Below are positions 43,061 through 54,545 of a DNA stretch of 64,000 nt, one piece after another (the stretch's first letter is position 1; every line of letters starts with the position of its first letter). The notes beneath the pieces were generated by a model. That model did not search any database and was not told where the DNA came from. It saw only the letters and a list, made by a program, of their open reading frames with translations. This DNA is from Stomoxys calcitrans (Eukaryota; Arthropoda; Insecta; Diptera; Muscidae): the NCBI RefSeq assembly GCF_963082655.1, contig NC_081555.1, forward strand, positions 148,143,551-148,207,550, given 5' to 3'. A program made the position numbers and the translations under genes.

Positions 43061-43334
43061 ATGGGAAAGTGACTAAGATCAAGATTTGGGGATTTTGTAA
43101 GCAACACGAAGTTCCTGACTTAAATTTAGTTTGCTTTTTAGTGTTTAGAGTGCCTAACAAGCCGATTACTGGCTTAGGTGTATGTCCATAATGGCAGGGG
43201 GCGTGATTAATATCCGCACCCTCTTTTCAACCTAACTTAAACTAACCTTAGTATGATACGTTTCGACTTCTTGGTTAAGGAAGTCTCATCGGATACTTTT
43301 AGGTAGGAAGACCTCAAGGGCTTTAAGTTGTTAG
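43061..43334. other. unclassified DNA
   Basis: No gene was recognised. A CAACCTAACTTAAACTAACC word near 43230 resembles LINE tails of the LOA-like family but lacks the rest of the 3-prime end. Confidence 0.35.
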
Positions 43335-43515
43335 GTTGTACTTATATCGAATTCCTTGCGAAAACGCCTTTATGATATATAAGTACGACACTGACTAAGC
43401 TCGATAACCTGTCTTCTATAGATGTTCTTTTCTTTTTCCAATGCAAGTGTTTGTGTGTTGTAGTGATAGATTTTTTTTTGTCCACGCAACTACAATGACT
43501 TCCATAGCTAAAGAA
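43335..43515 (+). repeat. dispersed repeat C, second copy
   Basis: GTACTTATATCGAATTCC, AAACGCCTTTATGATATATA, CGACACTGACTAAGCTCGAT and CAATGCAAGTGTTTGTGTG match the reverse complement of 24640-24830. The part corresponding to the tRNA-like module in the first copy is not present here. Confidence 0.6.
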
Positions 43516-43596
43516 ACGGAACAAATAAACTAACATTAAGTTAAGGAAGAAGGAAAAAATTCTTAATTTTTAGTAAATTTTTTCTTGTATAGAGGA

Positions 43597-43905
43597 GAGG
43601 CCATCGTGGTGCAGAGGTTAGCATGACGCCGAACGCCCGGGTTCAAATCCCGGCGTGAAGATCAGAAAACTTTTCATCTGTGGTTATTCCCTTACTAATG
43701 CTGGCTACATTTGTAAGGTATACCACCATGTTAAAACTTCTCTAGCAAGTGTTGGCTCTAAGCACCGGCACACCGTTCGAACTCGGCATGAAAAAAGAAG
43801 GCCCCTTATCATTGACCTTAGCTTTAATCGGACTTCACTCGTTGATATGAGAGAAGTTTGCTCCTGTTCCTTGGAATGGAATGTTCATGGGAAGTTTGGT
43901 AGTTT
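43597..43905 (+). mobile_element. SINE family A, B box present
   Basis: GAGGCCATCGTGGTGCAGAG, GTTAGCATGACGCCGAACGC and GGGTTCAAATCCCGGCG form the tRNA-like head. About 10 bp in the anticodon-like region are deleted compared with other copies. The body is diverged (CCTTACTAATGCTGGCTACA, CACCGTTCGAACTCGGC, CCTGTTCCTTGGAATGG), suggesting an older copy. Confidence 0.8.
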
Positions 43906-44883
43906 CTTGTATTGAGGAATACTTGATTGCAAGTAGTGAGCATTTGGGGAATTTTACCATTTTTGGGTAGGTTAGTGTAAAAATTTTTCCATTCCACCAA
44001 AAAAAAAACCAAAAAAATGTTATCAATTTTTATCAATGATGACTCAATCAGTCTGAGTTTTTTGTAAGTTCGTAATATGACTTTTTATGATTCCTTCTAA
44101 TTAACCACCTGAACTACAGTGAAGTGTTTGTGTGTTGTTGGTTTTTTTTTCATGTGCATTGCTGTGTTTTGTGATAAGTCTTATCGCTCATAAAAGTAAT
44201 ATTGGATTTTTGTTTATTAGAATTGTTTTTTTTTTTATATACATATGAACACCTTGTTTAATTCTCACACAAATATTCTAATGAAAGCTTTTAGAGGGGA
44301 CTTTATCTTATCTAGATAAAGTGCAAAGAAAGAAAAACAAAAACAAAAATGAGCCTCAATATGGTGGTGCCATATACACGAGGGTTTTACCATTCAGGTC
44401 ATGAAACTGAAAGTTGAAGGAAAAGCTGTTATATATGAGCTCACATATATACAAAAATTATAACCCTCCCCATATGAGTAATTAAGGGAATTTTATTTAT
44501 TTTTTACTGTGTTTTTTTTTTTATATACAAAAATTATTTCTGTTTATTTTGGGACTTTTATTTAAAGTTCTTTGTCATATTTGAAACTTGTTCAAACCTC
44601 AAATTGGGTTAAATACCTAAATGTGTCACACGCTTTTTCCAAATAGCAACCGAATAACAAAAAAAAACTGAATAACATATTTGAAATGAACAATTGACAC
44701 CTTTATGCTCCATTACTGGCACTGTACTTGACGGTGGAGAAGAGTCAATAAATGATGAAGGCAACAACAACAACCGCAGCAACTATCAACCAACACCTGT
44801 CTAATCATACAATATTTAGTTAACAACTCAGACTACAACGACCGAAACGTAGTAAAAAACTCATTGTTTCATTAGTCATTTTA
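43906..44883. other. unique AT-rich DNA
   Basis: No gene was recognised. CAACAACAACAACCGCAGC-type words occur near 44763-44781. It ends at the TA target of a MITE. Confidence 0.4.
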
Positions 44884-45122
44884 TTGGGTTGCCCAAAAAG
44901 TAATTGCGTATTTTTTTAAAAGAAAGTAAATGCATTTTTAATAAAACTTAGTATGAACTTTAATCAAAAATACTTTTTTACACTTTTTTTTCTAAAGCAA
45001 GCTAAAAGTAACAGCTGATAACTGACAGAAGAAAGAATGCAATTACAGAGTCACAAGCCGTTGAAAAAATTTGTCAACGCCGACTATATGAAAAATCCGC
45101 AATTACTTTTTGGGCAACCCAA
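44884..45122 (-). mobile_element. mariner-type MITE, copy 2
   Basis: The termini TTGGGTTGCCCAAAAAGTAA and its reverse complement are flanked by TA. The interior is the reverse of copy 1 (starts TTAAAAGAAAGTAAATGCA). The left inverted repeat has one substitution (TTGCGTATTTTT instead of TTGCGGATTTTT). Confidence 0.9.
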
Positions 45123-45528
45123 TAGATACTTTGGAGAAATATTTTCCAGAGTCCTATAGAAATTTAATGTTAGAATTCCCCGGAATAAAACTGTTGTAAC
45201 ACCATAGGCAGTTGTGAATCATACGTTTTGATAAGTTGGGAAAAATAGTCTGACAGCTACTTGAAGGCTATCGAAACACAGCGATAACATGGCTACAGTT
45301 TCTAAGAAAGTTGAGATAATTTAAATATTCATAACTAGTTTTGTCAATAGATAAACAATCTTATGATAAAAGCTTCATGATAAGGGGTAAACTTTTTATA
45401 CAATAGCAGCACCTGAATGCTCTGAGGCGTATTAAAAATTAGTCTGATTTTTACCATTTTTAAGAATACCAGTTTAAGGCTGTTTAACCGCTGGATTCCC
45501 ATCTAAATCCAGTGTCATATATATTTTT
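45123..45528. other. unique DNA
   Basis: No gene or repeat was seen. It lies between a MITE and a TR153 element. Confidence 0.4.
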
Positions 45529-45620
45529 ATACCCACCACCGGATAAATGGGGGTCTATTCATTCTATCAATCCATTTGCAACACATCGAAATATCCATTT
45601 CCGACCCTCTAGAGTATATA

Positions 45621-45857
45621 TTGGGTTGCCCAAAAAGTAATTGCGGATTTTTTAAAAGAAAGTAAATGCATTTTTAATAAAACATAGAATGAACTTTAAT
45701 CAAATATAATTTTTTTACACTTTTTTTCTAAAGCAAGCTAAAAGTAACAGCTGATAACTGACAGAAGAAAGAATGCAATTACAGAGTCACAAGCTGTGAA
45801 AAAATTTGTCAACGCCGACTATATGAAAAATCCGCAATTACTTTTTGGGCAACCCAA
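45621..45857 (-). mobile_element. mariner-type MITE, copy 3, nested
   Basis: This is a 237-bp copy with both ~32-bp inverted repeats and TA on each side. It sits in the TATATATA-like stretch of a TR153 head, so the element inserted into an existing TR153 copy. Confidence 0.93.
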
Positions 45858-45950
45858 TATATTCTTGATCAGCGTAAAAATCTAAGACGATCTAGCTCTG
45901 TCCGTCCATCTGTCTGTTGAAATCACTCTACAGTCTTTAAAATTAGAGAT

Positions 45951-46274
45951 GCAAATGGCAAATTTTGCCCATGTGACATTCCACTAAGGAACAGAGGGCA
46001 AACTTCTCACCTATCAATGAGTGCAGTCCGATTCAAGTTTAAGCTCAATGATTAGGGGGCCTCCTTTTATTATAGCCGAGTCCGAACGGCGTGCCACAGT
46101 GCGACACCTCTTTGGAGAGAAGTTTTACATGGCATAGTACCTCACAAATGTTGCTAGCATTAGGAGGGGAAAACCACCGCTGAAAATTTTTTTCTGATGA
46201 TCTCGCCAGGATTCGAACCCAGGCGTTCGGCGTCATAGGCGGACATGCAGACCTCTGCGCTACGATGGCCTCCA
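45951..46274 (-). mobile_element. SINE family A, complete, with target duplication
   Basis: The reverse orientation shows the 3-prime end (GCAAATGGCAAATTTTGCCC) at the left and the tRNA-like head with intact B box (GGATTCGAACCCAGGCG) and A box (GAGGTCTGCATGTCCGCC region, then GTAGCGCAG) at the right. The flanks TTAAAATTAGAGAT (45937-45950) and TTAAAAATAGAGAT (46275-46288) are a 14-bp near-perfect target-site duplication. That proves mobilisation by a LINE-type mechanism and fixes both ends. Confidence 0.92.
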
Positions 46275-47379
46275 TTAAAAATAGAGATATTGAACTGAAA
46301 CTTTGCACAGATTTTTTTTTTGTCCTTAAACAGGTTAAGTTCGAAGATGGGCCATACCGGAGTATATCTTGATATAGCCCCCATATAGACCGATCCGCCG
46401 ATTTAGGGTCTTTGGCCCATAAAAGCCACATTTATTATCCGATTTTGGTGAAATTTGAGAGAGTGAGTTGTCTTAGGACCTTCGACTTCATTCTTTAATT
46501 TGGCTCAGATCGGTCCAGATTTGGATATAGCTGCCATATAGACCGATCTGTCGATTTAGGGTCTTAAGCCCATAAAAGCCACATTAACTATCCGATTTTG
46601 TTGAAATTTGGGACAGTGAGTTGTCTTAGGCCTATAGACATCTTTCTTTAATTTGGCCAAGATCGGTCCAGATTTGGATATAGGTGCCATATAGACCGAT
46701 CCTCCGATTTAAGGTCTTGGGCCCATGAGGGCGCATTTATTGTCCGATTTCGCCGAAATTTGGGACAATGAGTTGTGTAAGGCTCTTCGACAACTTTCTT
46801 CATGTTGGCCTAGATCGGTCCAGATTTGGATATAGCTGCCATATAGACCGATCTCTCGATTTAAGGTTTTGGGTGCATAAAAGGCGCATTTAATGTCCGA
46901 TGTCGTCGAAATTTGGGACAGTGAGTTGTGTTGGGCCCTTCGTCAGCCCTCTTCAATTTGTCCCTGATCGGTTCAAATTTGGATATAGCTGCCATATAAA
47001 CCGATCTTTCGATTTAAGGTTTTGGTCCTATAAAAGGCGCACTTTTTGTCCGATGTCGCCAAAATTTAGGACAGTGAATTAAGTTAAGCTCCTTGACATA
47101 CTTCAGCAATATGGCAGAGATCGGTCCAGATTTGGATACAGGTGCCATATAGACCGGTCCTCCGATTTAGGGCCTTAGGCCCATAAAAGCCACGTTTATT
47201 GTCCAATTTTGCCAAAATTTCGGACAGTGAGTTGTGTTAGGCCCTTCGTCAGCCCTTTCCAATTTGGCCCAGATCGGTCCAGATTTAGATATAGCTGCCA
47301 TATAGAATTGCAAATGGGCCATATCGGTTCAGATTTAGATATAGCCCACTACTACTTGCCTCATCGATTTTGTATAAGT

Positions 47380-48430
47380 GAGCTCGTAGTCCTATGTGTC
47401 CCGTTATGATACCAAAAGCTATACTGACCTCCTTTTCACTTCCTTTTAGTAATAGCTCGTCCTCTCACGATTCGGATCAACCCATAGGGGTTTCGCCGTT
47501 TCACCGACTGTTTTGCTGTTCCACAAGCGTTCGTCGCCCGCATCCTTAACGCCGACTGCGTCGATTCGAAAGCCTTCGGGTTAATCAAGTTTATTGACGG
47601 CGTTTCTCTGGCCCTCACCGCCAAATCGTCTGCCCTTTCATTCCCCTTACTCCGTTATGGCCCGTCACCCAAACAATGCGGATTGTGCCATCTCCTTCCT
47701 ACACTAAAATACTGTTCATGACCCTACCGTCCTGGTTTTTATTGGCCTTTTGGCCATTTTACTGTCCGTAAAGATGTTTACACTTGACGTCCTTGCGCTA
47801 GCACCACACCACCTTAAGCATTCCGTGATCGCCCGGATCTCCGCCTTCAGGACCGTTGTATGATCAGGCAGTCTAAAACAGATCTCAGTCTCTGGGGTTC
47901 TCAATGAAGACCCCCAGGCCCACTCTGTCCTCTAGCTTTAATCCATCCGTGTAACATGATCTTCCAGATGGCAATACTAGGATTCCGTCAGTTCAGGACT
48001 GTGCCGCTGGCAGCAGTGCCTTGCACTTGAGCTTAATTATCGTCTCAAGTATTCGATCGGAAACCTCTTGCCTTCCTTCCAGGTTTCCTATCGTCACCTC
48101 GATTATATCGCTGTGGTATGAACTGCTCCTATCCTTAATCCCATTCTCCCATCGCCTTAAGTCTCATAGCCGCAGTGGCTGCCTTGCACTTAGTCTGTAT
48201 GTCAATGGGTCGGATATCTAGAATGGTCTCCAGTGCCCTAATGCGCGTGATCCTTGTCGCTCCGCCTATGCAACATGTTCTCTGAACCTGTTGTCTGGTC
48301 CTTAAGTTGCACTTTTTCTCCATAGCAGTCAACAAAACTGCTGAGGCGTAAGTATTGGTCTAATCACGTTCCTGGAGAGCTAGTGGACCATTCTTGGATT
48401 CAGGCCCCATTTTGAGCCTACGACCCGTCC
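47380..48430 (-). mobile_element. third LINE family, RT end and RNase H, dead
   Basis: On the minus strand, 48335-48135 encodes LLTAMEKKCNLRTRQQVQR, GATRITRIRALETILDI and CKAATAAMRLKAMGEW. This is the region after the RT palm seen in jockey/LOA-type elements, but different in sequence from the 37.7-kb family. Then 47904-47716 encodes LKAEIRAITECLRWC and VNIFTDSKMA, the RNase H glutamate helix and aspartate strand. The frame breaks between pieces. The 3-prime part to 47430 contains ACGTAKQSVKRRNPYGL without a recognised motif. Confidence 0.65.
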
Positions 48431-48505
48431 AACGTCCATGCCAAGTATAATCCGAATCGGGCTATAAACAGAAGTAGCCCCATATCAACCGACCCAGCCG
48501 CGCTT
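48431..48505 (+). repeat. TR153 module scrap
   Basis: GTCCATGCCAAGTATAATCC, GAATCGGGCTATAAACAGA, AGTAGCCCCATATCAACCGA resembles the second-subfamily module. It is isolated from any terminus. Confidence 0.6.
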
Positions 48506-48599
48506 TATCCTCATCCCTTAGGAACCAAATCCAGGAACCCAATCCAGTCACACCGAGGAAGATCTTCGATGACCAAGACGAAGTGAATACCTAAAGAAA

Positions 48600-48830
48600 G
48601 AAGGTAACAGAATAGTTCAACCTTGGGCATCTACACAAGATAAGCCAGCGATGCTGTATGCTGTGTCAGTAAAAGGTTCTTCATTTACAGATAACACGCC
48701 TATGGCTAAGGTCAGTAAGGACTATCCTACATGAGATAGTGCAGAGGATAGAAGAGTCCTTCAATGTTAAAATCTAAAAGTTTCATGCGTTCATTGACAT
48801 TGAGGGGGTAAACCACTTCTAAGACATAGA
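48600..48830 (+). pseudogene. LINE reverse transcriptase motif A scrap
   Basis: Translation with frame shifts gives LRSVRTILHEIVQRIEESF near 48715-48760 and FHAFIDIEGVNH near 48785-48815. In jockey/LOA-type RTs the helix is followed by the F-L-D-I-E-G-A-F motif A, so this is a short remnant of that part. It differs from the 36.1-kb copy and may belong to the third LINE family. Confidence 0.5.
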
Positions 48831-48964
48831 TGGATGGAAAGACTAATGAAGGATAGGCCGTAGGGGGAATTGACTACTAAAAATTGTCTGAGGGAAAAAA
48901 TCGTAATAATTTGGTGTTGTTTAATGTCTTGTCTTGAAGGGAAATATGTCGCCAATATTTTTTA

Positions 48965-49255
48965 GGAGACCACCGTAGCGCAGAGATTAGCATGTCCGTC
49001 TATGGCGCTGAACGCACGGGGTTCGAATCCTGGCGAGAACATCATGAACATTTTCAGCGAAGATTATCCCGTCCTAAAGCTGGCGACATTTGGGGGGTAC
49101 TGTACCATTTGGTATGGCAGCCATATAAAAACGTCTCCACAAAGAGGTGTCGCACTGAGGCATACTGTTCAGACTCGGCTATAAATAGGAGGCTCCTTAT
49201 CATTGAGCTGAAACTTGAATCGGACAGCACTCATTGTTATCTGAGGTGTTTTCTT
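48965..49255 (+). mobile_element. SINE family A, complete head
   Basis: GGAGACCACCGTAGCGCAGA, GATTAGCATGTCCGTC and GGGTTCGAATCCTGGCG give A and B boxes. The body is as in the other copies, with a TACCATTTGGTATGGCAGCC insertion shared with the copy at 2178. This shared insertion defines a subfamily. Confidence 0.88.
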
Positions 49256-49630
49256 AACAGACAAAATTTTAAATTTTGAATGAACCCTTTCTTAGGCAGT
49301 ATATTTTCTCCGTGCACTTGTCTACCTCCACAAATAACTGTTTATACGTTGTGTATAACGGGCACATAGATAAATATACAACAACAATAAACTACGTCTA
49401 CTTGAAGTATGAAACAAAAAAAAACAAAAACTTTGACAAACACTTGACTAAACAGCAATGATAAAAGGGGAATTTTGAAAATAAACAAAAGAAATGAAAC
49501 AAAAACAATGCAAGCACCTAATTTTCTTCAGAAAAAAATCATTGGTCCCGCTCCCCACCACATACCGATAACAATTTACACATATATTCACTTGCGGTTA
49601 AGGTACTTTAATCTACAATTATAAATTATA
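49256..49630. other. unique AT-rich DNA
   Basis: No gene was seen. It contains A-rich words (GAAACAAAAAAAAACAAAAAC) and a TA target for the next MITE. Confidence 0.4.
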
Positions 49631-49864
49631 GGTTGCCCAAAAAGTAATTGCGGATTTTTTAAAAGAAGGTAAATGCATTTTTAATAAAACTTAGAATGAA
49701 CTTTAATCAAATATACTTTTTTTACACTTTTTTTCTAAAGCAAGCTAAAAGTAACAGCTGATAACTGACAGAAGAAAGAATGCAATTACAGAGTCGAAAG
49801 CTGTGAAAAAAATTTGTCAACGCCGACTATATGAAAAATCCGCAATTACTTTTTGGGCAACCCA
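49631..49864 (-). mobile_element. mariner-type MITE, copy 4, ends eroded
   Basis: The left end starts GGTTGCCCAAAAAGTAATTG without the first three bases, directly after TATA. The right end is GGGCAACCCA followed by CTACTG instead of the expected terminal bases and TA. The interior is fully recognisable. Confidence 0.88.
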
Positions 49865-50103
49865 CTACTGTGATATGTATGTAGGGCTTATATGTCTACG
49901 ATGCAACACAATCAAGTTGTTGCAACATTTTATTAAAATTACTTTAATTAAAACAAAAAAAAGTTTGAAGTGGTAAAATGGCAAGAGATCAGCATATTGC
50001 CTTACATAATTTATTGTTAGTAGTGTGGTAATCTTGCTTGGTTCCTTTGAAAATCGAGAGTTACTCTCTTTCTTGAGAGAGAATGAGATTTCATTGTTTA
50101 TTT

Positions 50104-50940
50104 TATGAATTAGCTAGCCGAACCGGGCCTGCTCCGCTGCGCCTTCCTTAACTCTCTAATATCTTTTTTGGGTGGGGACACTTCGCCCTGAACGGGGATA
50201 TCGACTTCGTGCCATTGTAGCCTATAACGCTGAACGCGTTCGAATCCTGGCGAGAATATCGAACAAAGCGGTCTTTATTCCCTCTTAATGTTGGCAAAAA
50301 TTGCGAGGTACAATGCCATGCGTGGTCATTTAAAAAATTTTCCCTAAAGAGGTGTCGCACTGTGGTATGCCGTTCGGACTCGGCTATAACAAAAGGTCCC
50401 TTATCATTGAGTTTAAACTTGAATCGGAAAACACTCATTGATGTGTGAGAATATGCCCCTTCTCGGTTCCTGGTGGCAATGTTCTTCCTTAGGGTAATGT
50501 TCTCAGTAGGGGAAGGATGGCACCTCAGACATTTCGACTGAAATATGGATATCAAATTCATGCTGCACTTCCAAATCCCTTTAATTTGAGCCCCATATTG
50601 CCATGGCTGGTAAATATGATTGTGTTTTTGGCATAAGGGGGAGGGTCCGTCCCCCTTCCGATACCGAAAAATTTTATAGCCTATGTTTCCTTCCAGACCA
50701 TCCTACACAATATGCGAAAATCGGTTCTGCCGTTTATCAGTCTTTAGGGAACAAACAAACCGAGTCCCATATATCCGTGATTGGCTAAAGTGTCCATTTT
50801 GGGCGTCCGGGTGGGTCCGCGCCCCTCCCGATATCAATAATACCAACCTACACAATCTGTGAAAATTTCAAGGTAATCGGTTCAGCCGTTTTTGAGTCTA
50901 TACAGAACAAACAAACACAAATTGAATTTTATATATAAGA
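50104..50940 (+). repeat. TR130 element, forward, interrupted by SINE
   Basis: The 5-prime end GAATTAGCTAGCCGAACC, GGGCCTGCTCCGCTGCGCC is the mirror of the ends found at 53150 and 53700. After a SINE (50205-50480) the sequence continues with one and a half units (TGGATATCAAATTCATGC, GAGCCCCATATTGCCATGG) and the terminal tail GGTTCAGCCGTTTTTGAGTC, ACAAACAAACACAAATTG, AATTTTATATATAAG. Both ends of the family are therefore visible in this copy. Confidence 0.75.
50205..50480 (+). mobile_element. SINE family A, head damaged
   Basis: ATTGTAGCCTATAACGCTGA, ACGCGTTCGAATCCTGGCG retains a B box but has lost the A box region. The body (CCTCTTAATGTTGGCAAA, GTTCGGACTCGGCTATAAC) is intact to AATATGCCCCTT. 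Confidence 0.8.
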
Positions 50941-50985
50941 AGATGAGGAGAGGCTCTCTCTTTCAGCAAATGCAGGCTAGTTTTT

Positions 50986-51465
50986 ATACCCACCACCATA
51001 AAATGGTAGATATGCTGATCTTGTCATTCTGTTTGTAACACCTCGAAATATTGATCTGCGACCTCATAAACGATATATATTCTTGATCGTCTCGACATTA
51101 TAAATCGATCTATGTCCGTCCGTCCTTCTGTCCCTCAGTCCATACGTCTGCGGAATTTACGATAGCGATCAAAGCTAGCCGCTCGAAATTTTGCACAGAT
51201 GCTTCTTATTGATGTCGGCTGTTGGGGATTGCAAATGGGTCATATCGGTTCAGATTTGTATATATCTCCAATATAAAGTGGTCCTTCGACTTTAACTTCT
51301 AGAGCTTTTGGAGGACGCAATTATTATCCAATTGGGCTGAAATTTTGCATGTAATGTTCTGTTATGAATTTAAGCAATTATGACAAGCATTGTCGACATC
51401 GGTATACCCTAATATAGCTCCCAGATATTACGATCTCCCGATTAGTCTACGGCAGAGATATTCAA
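50986..51465 (+). mobile_element. TR153 element, 3-prime truncated
   Basis: The start ATACCCACCACCATAAAA and a head with TATGTCCGTCCGTCCTTCTG are followed by one and a half modules (CTAGAGCTTTTGGAGGACGC). It ends where a reversed TR130 element begins, near CTACGGCAGAGATATTC. Confidence 0.78.
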
Positions 51466-51479
51466 TTGAAATGTTTGCC

Positions 51480-53160
51480 CTTTGTTTGTCTTTTCCGTAT
51501 AAACTCAAAAACGGCTGAACCGATTTTCATGAAATTTTCCCAGATGGTAGAGTTTGAGCCCCCGCCTGAAAATAGGCTACTACATTTTTTGATATCCGAA
51601 AGGGGGGCGGACTCTCCCCTTAACATTATTTTCAAAAAGGTCTGATCGTGGAGATGGCTGCACCGATTGATGCCTAAAAAACTCGAAATTGGTATACAAA
51701 TTTGGGATCAAATAACCAGGGGGGACGCCCCATCCTAAAAACTACCCGAACGGACATGTTTACCGATTGGGACAATATGGGTTTCAAATGATAGGTATTT
51801 AAGAGCAGAGTAAGAACTTGGCATAAAAAAGTCAAACTAAGTGTCGGGGGGTCCCCCCTCCCCCCAAAAAACACCACCCACTTTTACCGTTTTTGGGAAA
51901 TATGGATTTTTTGATATACGAAGGGGGGGGGGGGGGGGCGGACCCTCCCCCTTACCACCATTTTCAACAACGTCAGATCAAGGAGATGGCTGCACCGATT
52001 TACTCGAAATTTTGTATGCCCCAAAATCACGAAATTGGTATCAAATTATGGAGTCAAAAAAACGGAGGGGAGACGCCCCATCCCAAAACCTACCCAAACG
52101 GACATGTTTACCGTTTACCGGGGCAATATGGGTATCAAATGAAAGTTATTTCAGAGTAGAGGACGAACTTGTCATAAAAAAGACACACAAAGTGACGGGA
52201 GGGTACCCACCTCCAAAAACGCCAACCAACAGGACACTTTTACCGCTTTGGGCAATATGGATTTCGAATGAAAGGTATTTAAAAGTAGTGCACAAATCTG
52301 ACATAAAAATGTATTCCTTGGTGCCTGAGGGGCCTTCCCACCCCAAAATCCTCCAACAGGACTTATTTACCGATTGGGACAAAATGAAACTCAAATGAAA
52401 GATTTTTATGAGTTAAATACGAATATGGTATTAAAAGATGGGTTCAAGTACTTAAAAGGAGGAGGATCGGGACAAAATGGTTCTCAAATAAAAGGTATTT
52501 GGGAGTAGAGTATAAATATGATATTTAAAACTGGGTCCAAGTACCTAGCGAGATGCCCAAAGCCCAAAATCACCCCACAAATACCACCAAAAATCTAAGT
52601 GGACCGATCGGTACACTATGGAACTCAAGTCAAAGGTTTTCCGGAGTAGAATATGAATATGGTGTCAACATTGGATTCAAGTAATTAGGGTGACGCTTTA
52701 AAAGTACCGCCCAAAATAAAAAGTGGACCGGGATCGGGACAAAATAGAACCCCAATGAAAGGTATTCGGGAGTAAACTACGAATATGATTATCGACTATT
52801 AAAAATTGGGAATAAATACCAAGGGGGCCGCCCCAAACCAAAACCGTTCCAAGTGGGCATATTAGACCATCATGACAATATGTGACTCTAATAAAAGGTT
52901 TTCGGGAGTAGATTACATATATGGTTAAAAATGAGGGTCAAGTTGTAGGAGGTTGCATTCTCCTCAAAACACCTCCCAAAATGTGAACATATATCAATAA
53001 TGGCTATATGGGATGCAATAAAAGGAATTTGGTAGTAGATAAACAAATTGTACTGGAGAGATATGGCTGAGATGATATGTATGGAGAGATATGTAGGAAA
53101 CTTTTGTTCGCGTGGTGCTAATAAAGGCGCAGCAGAGCGGGCTGGGTACATCAAGACTTC
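51480..53160 (-). repeat. TR130 element, reverse, about ten units
   Basis: The left side carries the reversed tail (TTTGTTTGTCTTTTCCG, AACTCAAAAACGGCTGAACC), while the right end reads GGCGCAGCAGAGCGGGCTGG. In between, (G)GACATGTTTACCG-like landmarks are near 51756, 52101, 52230 and 52359, consistent with the 130-bp period. A run of more than 15 G residues begins near 51921. Plus-strand frames up to 185 codons are proline-rich translations of these units, not genes. Confidence 0.78.
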
Positions 53161-53164
53161 TTAT

Positions 53165-53705
53165 ATATCAAAATCATTTTTTGTGTTTGTTTGTTTGTCT
53201 GTTCCGTAAAGACTCAAAAACGGCTGAACCGATTTTCATTTCACAGATGGTGCATAATGTTCCGGGGTGAGAATAGGATAGTACATTTTTTGATTTCTGA
53301 AGAGGGGGCGGACCCTCCCCCTTAGCTCAATATTCAGAAACGCCAGATCTTGGAGATCGGTGGTGCGATTTAAATTTTGCGCAATCTCTTATAGTAACTT
53401 AAAAACAAAAATTTGGTATCCAATTTCCGGATAGGGTACTTAGGGGGGACGCCCCACCCCAAAACCTACCCCTATAGTTGGTGGGTTTTGGGGTGGTATA
53501 GACCAATCACGACACTATGGGACTCAAATGAAAGGTATTTAAGATTAGAAAATATGTCTGATGTCCAATTTTCTGTCCAAGTGTTTGGGGGACCACCCCA
53601 ACCCCACAAAACACCCCTAACTTTACTGACCATGGCAATATAAGGATAGTTTTGTTCCATATAAAGTAAAAGAAGACACAGCGGAGCGGGCCGAGTTCAG
53701 CTAGT
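53165..53705 (-). repeat. TR130 element, reverse, short copy
   Basis: A second reversed tail (TTTGTTTGTTTGTCTGTTCC, AACGGCTGAACCGATTTTC) starts at 53172 and the copy closes with ACACAGCGGAGCGGGCCGAG, TTCAGCTAGTTT at 53705. It follows the longer copy with only a few bases between, a head-to-tail pair. Confidence 0.75.
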
Positions 53706-53734
53706 TTAGTATATAAAGTACGCATATGCGCTTC

Positions 53735-53960
53735 AATTAAGTTCTAACTTTAGAGAACATATGTCCCATTAACCGAACTTAGAATAGCGTCTCAAGCGCC
53801 TCGGTTTTCTGCGCTTTTTCTAAAACCTCTGATACCAAGCTTAAACATGTCTTTCACCACCTGATCGCCTTCACAAGACTTCCTCCCTGGAGCTTCTTCA
53901 TTCATTCTGACAACATGACCTTACCAACGCAGCCGTTGCATAGTGATACGTTCACCTAAG
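53735..53960 (-). mobile_element. RTE-like LINE 3-prime scrap
   Basis: CATATGTCCCATTAACCGAA, GCCTCGGTTTTCTGCGCTTT, CTGATACCAAGC and TGGAGCTTCTTCATTC align with 16430-16640, the 3-prime part of the RTE-like copy. No domain remains. Confidence 0.65.
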
Positions 53961-54030
53961 TTCATTAAGGCAAAGTTTTTAGCAGAATCCATGGTTGCGG
54001 GCCAAGATTTGGCCCGACCGAACTTTGCTG
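53961..54030 (+). repeat. TR153 3-prime terminus scrap
   Basis: GCAGAATCCATGGTTGCGGG, CCAAGATTTGGCCCGACCGA, ACTTTGC is the second-subfamily terminus, cut before the final CTTTTACTTG. Confidence 0.65.
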
Positions 54031-54545
54031 AGGCAGCGCGACATGCAAATAGAGGATTGGCATGGCCTCAGTTCTATTCTAGATGAGGAAGAGAGGCTAA
54101 GAAAGGTCTTAGACTAACTGGGACCAAAGCGATATGGGCCACTAATTCGGTAGAAGGTTGTAGATAGAAATAGGCGTTTTAGGGCGTTAGAGTAGTTCTA
54201 ACCAGTGAACAACGAAGACGGAATCACGCTGAGGCTAACACCAACGACAGACGTGAAAGCGATGCTCAATATAAGACTGACTGAGATTGCCGAACATGTG
54301 GTGGACTTCTGGCAAAGATTTATGCTTATTTCATAGCAACTATTGAAATGCTGGGAACAGATTTCCCACTCTTGGAATTCAGAATTTAAGTCGTCAGTAT
54401 AGCGACGCTTAAGGCCTAGGATTGGAGAACATTGAGGTCTAGGTGCGTTTCGGAATGTTTAGCCTGGATCATGATATATTGCTGTGTAAGGTTACCGAAT
54501 ATGGCCATATAAAATATCGTATCTTGGTGAACTTGTAATTGTATC
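54031..54545. other. unclassified DNA
   Basis: No gene was recognised. Words such as TGGCATGGCCTCAGTTCTAT and GAAATGCTGGGAACAGATT look retroelement-like (mixed composition, higher GC than surroundings), but no motif is readable. Confidence 0.35.

Larger units (their letters stand above)
45529..47370 (+). mobile_element. TR153 element with nested MITE and SINE, 3-prime truncated
   Basis: The start ATACCCACCACCGGATAA is intact. The head is interrupted by a MITE at 45621-45857 and, after TCCGTCCATCTGTCTGTTG, by a SINE at 45951-46274. The modules (CCGAAATTTGGGACAATGAG, GATATAGCTGCCATATAGAC) then continue to about 47370 without a 3-prime terminus. Removing the insertions restores AGAGTATATATTCTTGATC and TTAAAATTAGAGATATTGAA, both matching other copies. 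Confidence 0.85.

Noticed and set aside
51841..52398. 185-codon proline-rich plus-strand frame
   Set aside because: It follows the 130-bp repeat units and includes a homopolymer G run; no conserved motif.
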